Shown here in pieces: positions 13,649 to 22,700 of a stretch of 22,828 nt of DNA; the first letter of the stretch is position 1, and each line of letters starts with the position of its first letter. The DNA is from Candidatus Fermentibacterota bacterium (GTDB lineage Bacteria > JAFGKV01): assembly GCA_030620115.1 (NCBI GenBank), contig JAUXFG010000057.1, positions 1-22,828 on the forward strand. Reading direction: 5' to 3'. Below the pieces are notes generated by a model. It was given only the letters and a program-made list of their open reading frames with translations, searched no databases and was not told the DNA's origin. Both the position numbers and the translations under genes were made by a program.

Positions 13649-15064
13649 ATGAGAGCACTATTTCAAGGCGGAGTGGGGAGAAAAGGCATGGCATTGATGA
13701 TGGCGATCTTTTCTCTCATAATCCTGGGGGTTCTGGCGGCCGGATTCATGGCCTCGTCCGTGACAGAGTATAAGATGTCATTCAATGCGCAGGAGTCGAT
13801 GTTATCCGGGCAACTCTCAGAGGCCGGGCTGGCGTATGGCTATCAATGGCTCCACAACCAAGACCCGGCGCCGTGTCAAGCCGGGGGGGGCATCCCCCTT
13901 GGGAGCATAAGTGTGGCATCCTGCGGCACGACGAATCCGGTTATTTACGCCGATGCCGCCAACGACTGCAGCGAAGGAGGCTTCGATTGCTCGGACATCG
14001 GAGGCGATGACCGTACGTGGAAGTACACGATCCATGCTGATGGGACCACGGCCCACGGCACACAGGGAGCGGCTGAAATGGATGTTCGTGTCGGGTACGA
14101 CAACTCGGCATGTTATGCACAGTTTTTTGACAGATGCCAAGACTGGTACTGGGACTATGACGTGGTCAAGGGTCCCGTCCACTGCAACGGCCAGATCAAG
14201 ATATATAATCAAGAGCCCCCCCCGTGGATTGGGGCCCGCTTTTGGGGGCCGGTGACCCAGCACCACAACAGCTTCCGGAAATATACAAATGGGCCTGACG
14301 CCTGCGGCGATGCGCCCGAGTGCTACGCCACCTTCTACGAGGGATATGAGACAGGTGTCGACAAGATCGACTACCCGCCCGATTTCGGCAACGCGGTGGA
14401 CGGGATCGATCCGACCTATGTGTGGACGAAAAATACGAGGATCCTGCTCCATGCTGATGGGACCATGGCGGTGTGGAATCATGCGGTAGCCGACAGCACG
14501 GTGCTGCCGATCCCGACCAACCCCGGCGTATGCCACGTCGAATTCACCGCCGGTGAAGGCGATGCCGATGTCAGCGGAACGCTGAACGGGCGGCTTAGCA
14601 TTGTGGCGGACCGGAACATCATCATACGGGATGACATACTCCTGGCCGATGATCCCCGCTTCAACCCGACCAGCGATGATATATTGGGACTGGTGGCGGC
14701 GTTCAAACGTGACGGCGACATCATCATTTCCGACGTTGTTCCGGGTTTTCCGGATGGCGTGGACGGCGATCGTATCATCCAGGCCTATCTGATCGCCCTG
14801 CGGAGTGACGGAAAGGTGCTGGTCGAGGACCTCCATCATCGGTCGCGCGAAGGGATCCTCTATACGTACGGCGGCTGGGTCGTGGCAACGATTGTGGCTA
14901 CAGAGGTCGGCGGGTGGCCACCGCTAAGAGGCTATGGTACGGACACAGAGCAGGACAAGCGCGGGTGCAGGTGCCCGCCACCCGGGTTTCCTCCTTTGAA
15001 AGATCATAACCAGCCGATCACCAAGGTGTCGAAGTGTGAGGGGAGCTGGAGAGAGGTTTACTAG
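13649..15064 (+). CDS. PilX-like prepilin-type pilus assembly protein
   Basis: 471 residues. AGGAGGG at 13638-13644 supports the start. The N-terminus is a class III-type prepilin leader: basic residues ending RKG, cleavage expected between G13 and M14, then the hydrophobic helix MALMMAIFSLIILGVLAAG. This matches the PilX N-terminal family (GMALxMxxxxLxxL). There is no Glu at position +5 of the mature protein, as expected for PilX-type rather than major pilins. Residues after about 35 (EYKMSFNAQES) continue the family pattern. The rest contains a parallel-beta-like region beginning VKGPVHCNGQIKIY and is rich in Cys, Asp and Gly. Such proteins are minor components at type IV pilus or pseudopilus tips. 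It stands alone here: no pilin, PilV, PilW or PilY1 gene is adjacent. It is followed by a clear terminator. Confidence 0.82.
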   Translation: MRALFQGGVGRKGMALMMAIFSLIILGVLAAGFMASSVTEYKMSFNAQESMLSGQLSEAGLAYGYQWLHNQDPAPCQAGGGIPLGSISVASCGTTNPVIYADAANDCSEGGFDCSDIGGDDRTWKYTIHADGTTAHGTQGAAEMDVRVGYDNSACYAQFFDRCQDWYWDYDVVKGPVHCNGQIKIYNQEPPPWIGARFWGPVTQHHNSFRKYTNGPDACGDAPECYATFYEGYETGVDKIDYPPDFGNAVDGIDPTYVWTKNTRILLHADGTMAVWNHAVADSTVLPIPTNPGVCHVEFTAGEGDADVSGTLNGRLSIVADRNIIIRDDILLADDPRFNPTSDDILGLVAAFKRDGDIIISDVVPGFPDGVDGDRIIQAYLIALRSDGKVLVEDLHHRSREGILYTYGGWVVATIVATEVGGWPPLRGYGTDTEQDKRGCRCPPPGFPPLKDHNQPITKVSKCEGSWREVY

Positions 15065-15090
15065 CGCGGCGTCTATAGAAGCGACTGATT

Positions 15091-15128
15091 GAGGGGGCTT
15101 CGGCAGGGCCGAGGCCCTCTCTTTTTGT
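15091..15128 (+). terminator. Rho-independent terminator after the PilX-like gene
   Basis: GAGGGGGCTTCGGC, loop AGG, GCCGAGGCCCTC, then TCTCTTTTTGTCT. The outer stem GAGGG/CCCTC and the inner stem TCGGC/GCCGA pair around a small internal bulge. It ends the pilus transcript 27 bp past the stop codon. Confidence 0.85.
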
Positions 15129-15203
15129 CTCATTCTTCTCATCGTCACGTACCACGAATGGGGGGTCCCTCGTCGCGTCGTGGCATCACGGGTTGACTGG
15201 GCC

Positions 15204-15350
15204 ATGGGGCGCGCATATTCCCTGAGTATACTGAAGGGAGTATTCGATGACACGCGTTATTATCATTTGCTCACTGATCTTTCAATGGTGATCGTGCTTT
15301 TTCTTGTGACATTTGCGGCAGTGGTGTATCAGCGGCATGGACAGGTGTAG
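15204..15350 (+). CDS. Possible small single-helix membrane protein (48 aa)
   Basis: An open frame from ATG 15204 to TAG 15348-15350. The peptide starts MGRAYSLSILKGVFDDTRYY and ends in a hydrophobic stretch, MVIVLFLVTFAAVVYQ, followed by RHGQV. That is one plausible membrane helix with charged ends. The frame stays open upstream to the preceding terminator, and a GTG at 15180 is another possible start. No convincing ribosome binding site precedes either. An internal ATG at 15285 would give 21 residues. I do not recognise the sequence. It may be a genuine small protein or a chance frame. Confidence 0.28.
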   Translation: MGRAYSLSILKGVFDDTRYYHLLTDLSMVIVLFLVTFAAVVYQRHGQV

Positions 15351-15422
15351 GAAGGTGGGGAAATGCTGGAGTGCTGGATTGGGTGAGGATGGAAGCTGAT
15401 AAGCTGTTGAGCTGTTGAGTGG

Positions 15423-15452
15423 GATGGGGAGAAGACAGCGTTCAACGTTCAG
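15423..15452 (+). repeat. 30-nt dispersed repeat with two heptads, copy 1
   Basis: GATGGGGAGAAGACAG followed by the units GCGTTCA (15438-15444) and ACGTTCA (15445-15451). It matches 22799-22828 at 28 of 30 positions. Confidence 0.75.
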
Positions 15453-15475
15453 ATGACAGAACGAGGAGCAAGGAG

Positions 15476-15561
15476 AGATTCTTCGCTCCTTGCAGTCGCT
15501 CAGAATGACAGGGATTGTGCCGAAAACGGATGTGGCGCAGTGTGTCGTTCTGAGGGAGCGG
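15476..15561 (+). repeat. Inverted-repeat (MITE-like) element, copy 1, in the leader of the TPR gene
   Basis: The left arm AGATTCTTCGCTCC...CTCAGAATGACAG (15476-15511) is nearly identical to 18249-18284. The loop (GTGCCGAAAACGGATGTG) and the inner right arm (GTTCTGAGGGAGCGG, 15547-15561) also match that element, but the outer right arm has decayed. It ends about 30 bp before the TPR start codon, so it forms part of the 5' leader. Confidence 0.7.
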
Positions 15562-15591
15562 CCCATGTCTCGTGAGATGAAAGGAGAACTG

Positions 15592-17169
15592 ATGCGTTCT
15601 TTTTATGTGCTCGGAATTGCGTGGGCATTGCTTACGCTCGGTGGCGTGATATCGGCCATCCCCGCTGAGAGCGGCGAGGCAGCATTTCCTTTGGCCGCTG
15701 CACTGGAGGCGGCCGGCGACTATGAGGCGGCGCTGACGCAATACGAAACGTTCATGGAAGAGCATCCCGATGATCCCAAATCGCCCTTGGCCGCATTTGC
15801 TGCGGCCAATATCCGTTACTTGCAGTTCGAAGACTATGAAGCGGCCATAGTGACATACCAGCGGCTCTTGGAGGACTATGCGGCAAGCCAATGGGCTCCA
15901 GAGGCAGCTCGCCGCAAAGGCGAGTGTTTGCAGGTGCTGGAGCGATGGATCGAGGCCGGTGAGGCCTTTGGGCGCGCCCTTGATCACGCGGGCAAGAGCT
16001 CCGAGCCGATCCCCACGGAATGGGTGAACGAGGTCTCGCTCTTGGCAGCGGATTGTTTCTATGAAGCAGGAGATCGGACCGCGGTGATCGGGATGTATGA
16101 AAAGACACTCCGGAGTGACTTGGCGCCTCCCGCCGCGGCTTCGGTGCTCTATCGATTAGGTGATTCGTACGAATCCATGGGGGAAGAAGAACGCGCTGCG
16201 CAAACCTATGCACGCATTGTTCGAGAGTATCCATTCTCGTCTGTCTTTGCACAGGCCATGGCCAAGCGTGGACTTATCGACGAACACGTATCAATGGACT
16301 GGGCACACTACGAGACCTATGCGCGGACTTCCCAGGATTTTGCCCGGGGGGACTACGAAGGCGTTCTTGGCCGGTGTGATACTATCCTTGGTTCCACCGA
16401 CAACAAGATACTGCGCAACTGCACCGCCTTCCGAAGGATAGTAGCGCACATGCTTCTCCATGGCGACTTCAGCCATGGGGTGGAGAGTTTGGAAGCGCTT
16501 TTGGATAGCCTCGTCGATCCCCGAATCTTGCCCAATGCTCCGCGGCAGCTTGAGGGTTTTCGAGTCGTAGCCAACCAAGAGGCTGCGGTGCGCCGGCAAC
16601 CGGAGAATCCGGAAACCGTGAGGGCATTGGGACGATCGTATCTCCGGGCTCGTTCCTATGCCAAAGCCATTGAGACCTTGGAGAGGGTTTTGACCTTGTC
16701 TGAGGAGGATGCAGAGACTCATCTGCCTCTTGGGGTGGCCTACGCATCCGTCGGACGGGCAGATGATGCGGAAGATGCGTTTACGTTCTATCTGGAGCGC
16801 AATCCCACTGAAGCCGGGGCCATGAACTGGATTGGTTACACATTTCTTGGTCAGGGAGATACAAAGCGAGCGCTCTTTTATTTCCAACGCTACGTGGATG
16901 TCGCGCCCGAGGATGCCAATGCGCATGATAGCTACGGGGAAGGACTCCTGAGTGCAGGACGCCTCGAAGAGGCAGCCGGGGAATACGAGCGGGCCATCGA
17001 ATTGGACTCGCTATTCACCAACTCCCATTTCATGCTGGGGACCGTCTACCAGCAGATGGGAGACACGGCGAAGGCATTGGCTGCGTATCGTGGTTTCCTC
17101 GAACTGAGCCCCCAGGGTCGCCAGGCGCAACAGGCGCAGCAGGCGATCCGTGAATTTGATCTTGAGTGA
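15592..17169 (+). CDS. Secreted/periplasmic tetratricopeptide-repeat protein
   Basis: 525 residues from the ATG at 15592, with AAGGAGA at 15581-15587. The open frame extends upstream to 15490, but that part only translates the dispersed repeat and hides the signal peptide. MRSFYVLGIAWALLTLGGVISA is a good signal sequence, with cleavage probably near AIPA. Residues about 32-135 are TPR units (AGDYEAALTQYETFMEEHPDD, EDYEAAIVTYQRLLEDY), and about 325-510 hold at least four classical TPRs (ETVRALGRSYLRARSYAKAI, MNWIGYTFLGQGDTKRAL, AHDSYGEGLLSAGRLEEAA, SHFMLGTVYQQMGDTAKALA). The middle, about 215-310, is less regular. TPR proteins are scaffolds for protein contacts; the partner is unknown. The DUF362 gene follows after 82 bp in the same direction and may share the transcript. 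Confidence 0.88.
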   Translation: MRSFYVLGIAWALLTLGGVISAIPAESGEAAFPLAAALEAAGDYEAALTQYETFMEEHPDDPKSPLAAFAAANIRYLQFEDYEAAIVTYQRLLEDYAASQWAPEAARRKGECLQVLERWIEAGEAFGRALDHAGKSSEPIPTEWVNEVSLLAADCFYEAGDRTAVIGMYEKTLRSDLAPPAAASVLYRLGDSYESMGEEERAAQTYARIVREYPFSSVFAQAMAKRGLIDEHVSMDWAHYETYARTSQDFARGDYEGVLGRCDTILGSTDNKILRNCTAFRRIVAHMLLHGDFSHGVESLEALLDSLVDPRILPNAPRQLEGFRVVANQEAAVRRQPENPETVRALGRSYLRARSYAKAIETLERVLTLSEEDAETHLPLGVAYASVGRADDAEDAFTFYLERNPTEAGAMNWIGYTFLGQGDTKRALFYFQRYVDVAPEDANAHDSYGEGLLSAGRLEEAAGEYERAIELDSLFTNSHFMLGTVYQQMGDTAKALAAYRGFLELSPQGRQAQQAQQAIREFDLE

Positions 17170-17251
17170 GCAGAGCCAGCCGCCCGCCGGTAACAGAAGA
17201 AACGAAGAATCTCGGCGGGGAGAGGGGATGTTGGAATCAAAGTGAGGGATC

Positions 17252-18178
17252 ATGAACGGCACTCGACCATTGTCTAGGAGAGAATTCTTGCGGTGTTCGG
17301 CCGCAGTGGGCGTCAGCACGGTATTCCCGATATCAGTACTCAGTGCCGTGGCTGCGGATCACCCGGGTGTGAGGCTTCTACATCCAGAGGTCGATCTGGC
17401 GGTTGCCAAAGGCGATTCGCCAGTGAAGAACTGCCTTTCGGCCGTGGAGGCATTGGGCGGGTTTTCACGGTTCATCAGAGAGGGTGACCGTGTGGTGGTG
17501 AAGCCTAACCCCGTGGGGCGAGGCGGGCCGGAGCTGGCGACCAGCACGCATCCCGACATGGTAGAGACCGTGGTACGAGAATGTCTCCGTTTGGGCGCCA
17601 CCCGGGTGACGGTCTTGAGTCATGATGATCAGCGCTCATTTCTTATGAACGGCATTGCCGCGGCGGTTGAACGGGGCGGGGGCATTCTGAAACCCCTCAT
17701 GGATGTGGGGCAATATCGTGAGGTTGTGGCGCCGCGGGGAACGATTCTTCGACGGGAGCTCATTGCGGCCGATCTCCTCGATGCGGATGTGTTTATCAAT
17801 ATGCCCATTGCGAAACACCATGCCGGGGCCGAGGTGACGATGGCCATGAAGAATCTCATGGGCCTCAACTGGGATCGTGTCCATTATCACCAGACCGACC
17901 TTCACCAGTGTATCGCCGAGCTGGCGGCCACGGTTCGCCAGAGCTTGATCATCATGGATGCGAACCATGTGCTGCTCACCAATGGCCCTGTGGGACCTGG
18001 TGAGGTCCTCGATGCCCGCATGGTCATCGCAGGTGTCGATCCCGTGGCCGTAGATGCATACGCGACCCGTGCCTTTTTCCGGGAGCCGAATTTGATTCGG
18101 CACATTCGCATTGCTCATGAACTCGGTGTGGGCGAGATTGATCTCGCGAAGCTTGATATCAGGGAGTTTGATGTCTAG
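17252..18178 (+). CDS. Tat-exported DUF362-family protein
   Basis: 308 residues; GTGAGGGA precedes the ATG. The N-terminus is a twin-arginine signal, SRREFLR at residues 8-14, followed by a hydrophobic stretch to about 37 (VAADHPG). The body has the DUF362 hallmarks: VVVKPNPVG near 83-91, THPDMVETVVRECLRLGATRVTV, FINMPIAKHHAGAEVTMAMKNLMGL, and GVDPVAVDAYATR near the C-terminus. Length is normal for the single-domain form. There is no added 4Fe-4S ferredoxin part, which some relatives carry. The family's biochemistry is not settled; Tat export suggests folding or cofactor loading before crossing into the periplasm. It may be cotranscribed with the TPR gene. Confidence 0.9.
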   Translation: MNGTRPLSRREFLRCSAAVGVSTVFPISVLSAVAADHPGVRLLHPEVDLAVAKGDSPVKNCLSAVEALGGFSRFIREGDRVVVKPNPVGRGGPELATSTHPDMVETVVRECLRLGATRVTVLSHDDQRSFLMNGIAAAVERGGGILKPLMDVGQYREVVAPRGTILRRELIAADLLDADVFINMPIAKHHAGAEVTMAMKNLMGLNWDRVHYHQTDLHQCIAELAATVRQSLIIMDANHVLLTNGPVGPGEVLDARMVIAGVDPVAVDAYATRAFFREPNLIRHIRIAHELGVGEIDLAKLDIREFDV

Positions 18179-18248
18179 CCCTGAACTTCGCTTCGCGATT
18201 GGGGTCTCGGAATGATGCAATGGGAGAGCCGGATTTTGGAATAAAGCG

Positions 18249-18347
18249 AGATTCTTCGCTCCTTGTGGTCGCTCAGAATGACAGTGGTAGTGCAAAAGGA
18301 TGTGTAAATACCTGTCATTCTGAGGGAGCGGAGCGACTGAAGAATCT
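18249..18347. repeat. Inverted-repeat (MITE-like) element, copy 2, intact
   Basis: Left arm 18249-18284 and right arm 18312-18347 are imperfect inverted copies, with AGATTCTTC at both outer ends and CTCAGAATGACAG at both inner ends, around a 27-nt loop. The whole unit is 99 bp and encodes nothing credible. A half-decayed copy lies at 15476-15561. Confidence 0.8.
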
Positions 18348-18525
18348 GGGAGGGGGGAAATGGGGAGAGAAGCACAGTACTTGAGTGAAGGAATGAGGGA
18401 TTGAATCCGCCAGCTGGCGCACAGAGGATACGTCTTGGGCTTCCGTCTCCGCTCTTCGAGCTTCGCCGGGACAGGTCGCCACGGCGGAGCCAGGCTACGC
18501 CCTGACAGAGCCGGGGTCCTCGGTC

Positions 18526-18555
18526 GTCCCGCACCCAAAGCGTTGGGTGCGGGAC
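18526..18555. repeat. Hairpin repeat, copy 2
   Basis: GTCCCGCACCCA at 18526-18537 pairs perfectly with TGGGTGCGGGAC at 18544-18555 around the loop AAGCGT. Related to 12779-12803. There is no T tract on either side. Confidence 0.75.
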
Positions 18556-18619
18556 AGCCACAGCCAACTACACCGCTTCGCGACGAAAGCCGGTGAGAAG
18601 TGCGGCCTAGGAACACAAA

Positions 18620-18659
18620 CCAGAAGGGGAACCGGCTTGTTCGCCGATTCCCCTTCTGG
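18620..18659 (-). terminator. Terminator of the minus-strand sorting-domain gene
   Basis: CCAGAAGGGGAA (18620-18631) and TTCCCCTTCTGG (18648-18659) form a perfect 12-bp stem, extended inside by GGC/GCC around TTGTTC. On the minus strand the stem is followed by TTTGTGTTCC. It lies 15 bp beyond the stop of the gene at 18674. Confidence 0.82.
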
Positions 18660-18673
18660 CGCAGTGGGGAGGA

Positions 18674-19591
18674 TCAGTCCACCAGTACCATCCTGTAGCT
18701 CTGCTGCATGCCCCCCGCGGTAAGTCTACAGACATACACGCCGGGGGAAACGTCCCTGCCCAAGGAGGTTTTTCCATCCCATGCGATGGAGTAACGGCCG
18801 GCACTCTGGAAGCCCGAATGAAGGCCCCTGATCAACCGTCCATTCAGATCATACACCGCAGCTTCAACTCTGGTTTCATGGGGAAGATCGTAGGCGATCG
18901 TGGCGGCATTCCTGAAGGGGTTCGGAGTGATATCAGCGCGGAGGATCTCGACTACAGGCGCCTCATCGGCGACCGCTTGGTATTGGATCTGGGCCTCCAT
19001 GATCCATGAATTGGAGTAGCCTAGTTGTGGCATGGTAAACCATGCGCCGCTGGTCCACAGCAGCGATCGGCCCGGATCGCCTCCTCCTCCATCGGCGAAG
19101 AGTGCCAGGGTATCTCCCCAGGCGGATCCCGCCCCTATGGCAAAATGAAAATCGCCGGTCACGTACTGGCCGCTCTCCAGAGTAATCTGCAAGGCCTGCC
19201 CGGAATATAGATTTATGGTGTTGGCGGGGATGCCGCCTTGGGCGAAAATCGGTTCGGCGGGAAGGCCATTCTGATCGGAAGAGATAAGAAATGGTGCATC
19301 ATCGGTCCCGGTGAGCGAGGAGGGCACAAAGGTCACCCAGTTAATCTTGTACGGGTTCATGGGTTGTGAGGGTGAGAATCTCGTATCCGCGGTTTCGCCG
19401 GGGCAGAGCGAGAACGTCGTGTCGTTGGATGTCCAGTCCGGGTTGAAGTAGCTCAGGGTCTCGGTCTGCAAGGGGGTTGTGGTGTCTACAGGGCATAGAA
19501 TCGAGCTGTGGTCGGGGCCTGCCATCGCCATGGCTGTGTGCGGAAGGAGAAAGGCCAAGGTGATCGAAACGGCCATGTTTCGTGTACACAT
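18674..19591 (-). CDS. Secreted protein with C-terminal sorting domain, function unknown
   Basis: 305 residues, start supported by AAGGAG about 8 nt upstream. A signal peptide spans about residues 1-23 (ITLAFLLPHTAMAMA). Residues about 45-205 form one beta-rich domain with aromatic and Gly-Asp-rich segments (GDTLALFADGGGGDPG, SGAWFTMPQLGYS) that I cannot assign. Residues about 216-305 are a FlgD-like/type IX-like sorting domain (ITPNPFRNAATIAYDL, AAVYDLNGRLIRGL, AGRYSIAWDGK, SPGVYVCRL, MVLVD). It is much shorter than the other two sorting-domain proteins here. It is transcribed divergently from the cytochrome c biogenesis gene across a 144-bp gap and ends at a clear terminator, so it is monocistronic. 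Confidence 0.82.
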   Translation of the reverse strand: MCTRNMAVSITLAFLLPHTAMAMAGPDHSSILCPVDTTTPLQTETLSYFNPDWTSNDTTFSLCPGETADTRFSPSQPMNPYKINWVTFVPSSLTGTDDAPFLISSDQNGLPAEPIFAQGGIPANTINLYSGQALQITLESGQYVTGDFHFAIGAGSAWGDTLALFADGGGGDPGRSLLWTSGAWFTMPQLGYSNSWIMEAQIQYQAVADEAPVVEILRADITPNPFRNAATIAYDLPHETRVEAAVYDLNGRLIRGLHSGFQSAGRYSIAWDGKTSLGRDVSPGVYVCRLTAGGMQQSYRMVLVD

Positions 19592-19735
19592 TCCAGAATC
19601 TCCTTATTGACGAATCGAGGATACTACCGAAGCTTTCATGCGTCTCGTGATTCTGCAGAGCACTAGACAAGATATCAAATTACAGGGAAGTATGACATAG
19701 ATCTAATTCTTGGTGTCGGGACTGGAGGACGATGC
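19592..19735. promoter_or_regulatory. Divergent promoter region
   Basis: The 144 bp between two divergent genes must contain both start signals. On the minus strand TTGATA-17-CAGAAT is a weak sigma-70-like candidate; on the plus strand nothing stands out. Both genes have clear ribosome binding sites (AAGGAG on the minus strand, GGAGG at 19724-19728 on the plus strand). Confidence 0.4.
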
Positions 19736-22700
19736 ATGATTCGTATGTTCGTGGAGCCACGCACGGGCTTTTTCCTTTTGATCGTGCTTGCCGTAGTGCT
19801 TGGCCTTCTCACTGTTCTCGAGGCCTCGGATGCAGGGCCTGGCGCCGCAGGCAGCACATACCATCTCTATGGGGCGTGGTGGTTTGTGGGGCTCCTCTTG
19901 CTCCTTTTCGTGAACGTGCTAGGGGTTGCCCTGCGGCGCCGACTGTGGAGAAAGCCCACGCTCCTGCTTCTACACATGGGGGTGGGGCTTCTCCTGCTGG
20001 GGGCCTTTTTGTCGTGGAGGTTCTCCGTTCGCGGCATGATGTATCTATCGGAGGGCGAAGAAGGCAATGCGCTCTATGGTTCCGGAGAATACTGGATCGA
20101 ACTTGCCCGTGAGAACGGCCCGATCAGACGTTTCTCACTACCCCCGCCTAGTCCAGGCGCCGAAGGGGTATCGGTTCCCTTAGGCGATGGGTTCGGAACC
20201 GCGGAAATCATGGGTTTTCTCCCGAATTCAATGGTTCGAAACATTGCCCGCATCCGAGAGGATGGGCGAGGTGTTCAGGCAGTAGAACTGGCGCTTGGCT
20301 TCCAGGAGATGCTCCTGGCCAAGGGATGGAGGGAGAAGCTGGAGGTTTCAGGTGTTTCCGTCTCCCTGGGAGAACCTGGTCCGGCTTCCATTGCCACGCC
20401 GACCCTGGAGGTGTGGAGGGAAGGCGAACTGCGGTCCTTCGACCTCGATCTGCATGAAGATCTGGGAGGAACTCTCAAGACAGAGGATCTCACCATCACT
20501 GTGTTGGAGTATCACCCCGACTTTCGAGTGGGCCAAGAGGCGGATCACACAAGACCGCCCCGGAACCCGGCGCTCAAGGTCGCCGTGCGGGTTGCGCAGG
20601 CAAGCCCCGAAACCCTCTGGGTGTTCAGCCGTTTTTCCGGATTCATTACACCAAAGAGCCCGGGGATCTCGGAGATCGAGTTCCATATGCCCCGCATGAA
20701 CCTGGTGACCATCTTTCTCTATCCTCATCCTCGCCATGATGGATGGAAGTATGCGCTTTTCCGGGGCGAGGAGTCGAGAGCCGGCGCACTTGCCGCGGGC
20801 GATACGCTCTGTCTTGTGACCACTCCCCATGGTCCGGCCTCTCTCATGGTCACTTCCTTGTACAAGAGCGCGGATATCGCGCCACAGCCCGTGCCTGCTC
20901 CCGAGGGCCCCGCGGCGCTCTCTCTGGGTCTCCAAGGTTTTGAGGAGCCACTTTGGCTCATCGAGGACGGCCCCGAGGTGGTAGTTCCCGACGATCAGGG
21001 GGAGATAGGCGTCTTGTGGCTCACGAGCTCATTTCCTCTCCCATTTGTGGTTCGTCTGGAACACGCGGTGCGCGAAGACTACCCGAATAGTACTATTCCT
21101 CGGGTGTACCGATCACAACTGTTGTTGGGTGAGAAACCAGGGCATCTTGCTCCGCCACAGTGGCTTGCCACCAATGCGCCGCTCCTCTACAAGGGGTGGC
21201 GCATCTATCAGTCCGAATATGGGCAGGAAGATGGCGTCTCGTGGAGCGGCCTTCAGTTTGCGCGTGATCCCGGCGCGGGACTTGCGGGGATCGGCACGTT
21301 GTTGGTGTTGGTCGCTTTCTTGGTATTTGCGCTTCGGGCCCTCCTGAGACGGGCCGGGCCCGCGGCCCTGGTGCTGTTGCTTTTCCCTTTGGCGAGCGCT
21401 GATGCGCGCGCTCTCGAGCCTGCCCTGGACCGGCTGATGGTCAGCGAGTCAGGGCGGATCAAGCCCTTGCTTACCCTGGCCAGAGACCAGGAGATTGCGC
21501 TCGGTATCGATTTCCCCGGCTCTCCCCTCCATGGTTTTTTGGGTTTTGCGCTCAATCCCTCTGCATGGGCCGAGAAACGGCTCTTGCCCGTTGATGCCGT
21601 TCTTGCAAGAGAGTTGGGCGTGGAGGCCGGTGGGAAGGTGAGCGTGGCGGATGTTGCCCTGGTCAAGGAGCGGCTGGAGGAGCTCGCCATGAGGCATCAT
21701 GGCGGGGATCCGGAATCGGCTCGAACCACGGACGCAGCACACGCACTCCTGGGCCGTGCAAACGCCTTGCTTCGGCTCGAGGAGCTTATCGCGGTGGCCC
21801 CCATGGGCGCGAACTCGGCGGAGTGGGCGCCCCCCACCAGGGAAGAATGCCCTGAGTGGGCCAGGGCGCATTGGGCAAGAATCAAGCAGTACTACCGCCA
21901 AGGAAACGTGGCGGCCGCCGCCATGGAGGCTGAGGCGCTGGTTGGCGCGCAACGAGAGAGACTCCATGGTCTTCTCCCCTCTCCATTCAAGGTCAATCTC
22001 GAGCTCTTCTGGTTTGGATTACAACCTCGGACGCTGCTTCCATGGATAGTCCTGGCCGTGCTGATGGTTTATCTTCTCGTGTCCATGGGCCGGGCTCCCG
22101 CATGGTGTGGCCAACTAGGCTTGGTTTTTCTCGTGCTGTTTCAGTCGATCCTGCTTGCCATCTGGGTGGTCGTGGCCGGCAGGCTTCCGCTCCTGAATTC
22201 GTGGGAGGTATACTTCCTCGTGCTATTCCTGATTCCGTTGATAGGTCTTGTTGTGGCATGGACTACACATATGCGAAGCATAGCCACCGTGGCCGTGGTG
22301 ATGACGTTTCTCGGGTCTGTGGGGCAGCGCTTTCTTCCCGCCTATGGGAGCGTGATCAAACCTCCGGTTGCCATTCTCCAGAGTCCTTGGCGAGAGATCC
22401 ATATATTGTCTACCATGACTTCATATGCCCTGCTCTTCCTCTCGGCCGGCTTGAGTTTCTACGTTCTGCTTCGGCCGCAGATCCGTGAAGCCAGGCGGGC
22501 AACCTATTTCTCGCTTCTGTGGGGCGAGGTCTTGCTGGGGCTGGGGATTGCCACGGGAGCCGCATGGGCGTACTTCGCCTGGGGAAGATTCTGGGGGTGG
22601 GACCCGAAGGAGGTGTGGGCGCTCATCGCGTGGCTTCTCTATGCGGCATCCCTTCATGGAAGGGTCTTCGGGATACTAGGGAACCGTGGATGGGCGGTAT

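Larger units (their letters stand above)
18179..18619. other. Noncoding, repeat-filled stretch after the DUF362 gene
   Basis: About 440 bp. It contains the inverted-repeat element at 18249-18347, a 12-bp-stem hairpin at 18526-18555 and a copy of the 12535 repeat at 18580-18601. Long minus-strand open frames here run through the repeats and into the antisense of the DUF362 gene, so I do not accept them as genes. Confidence 0.7.

Noticed and set aside
13817-14839. 340-codon open frame on the minus strand
   Set aside because: It is the antisense shadow of the PilX-like gene, whose prepilin leader, ribosome binding site and terminator all support the plus strand.
15490-15591. N-terminal extension of the TPR protein
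   Set aside because: These 34 codons are the dispersed repeat read as protein. The signal peptide and AAGGAGA point to the ATG at 15592.
17636-18616. 326-codon open frame on the minus strand
   Set aside because: Half of it is antisense to the DUF362 gene and the rest translates the inverted-repeat element. The same translated repeat appears antisense near 15500.
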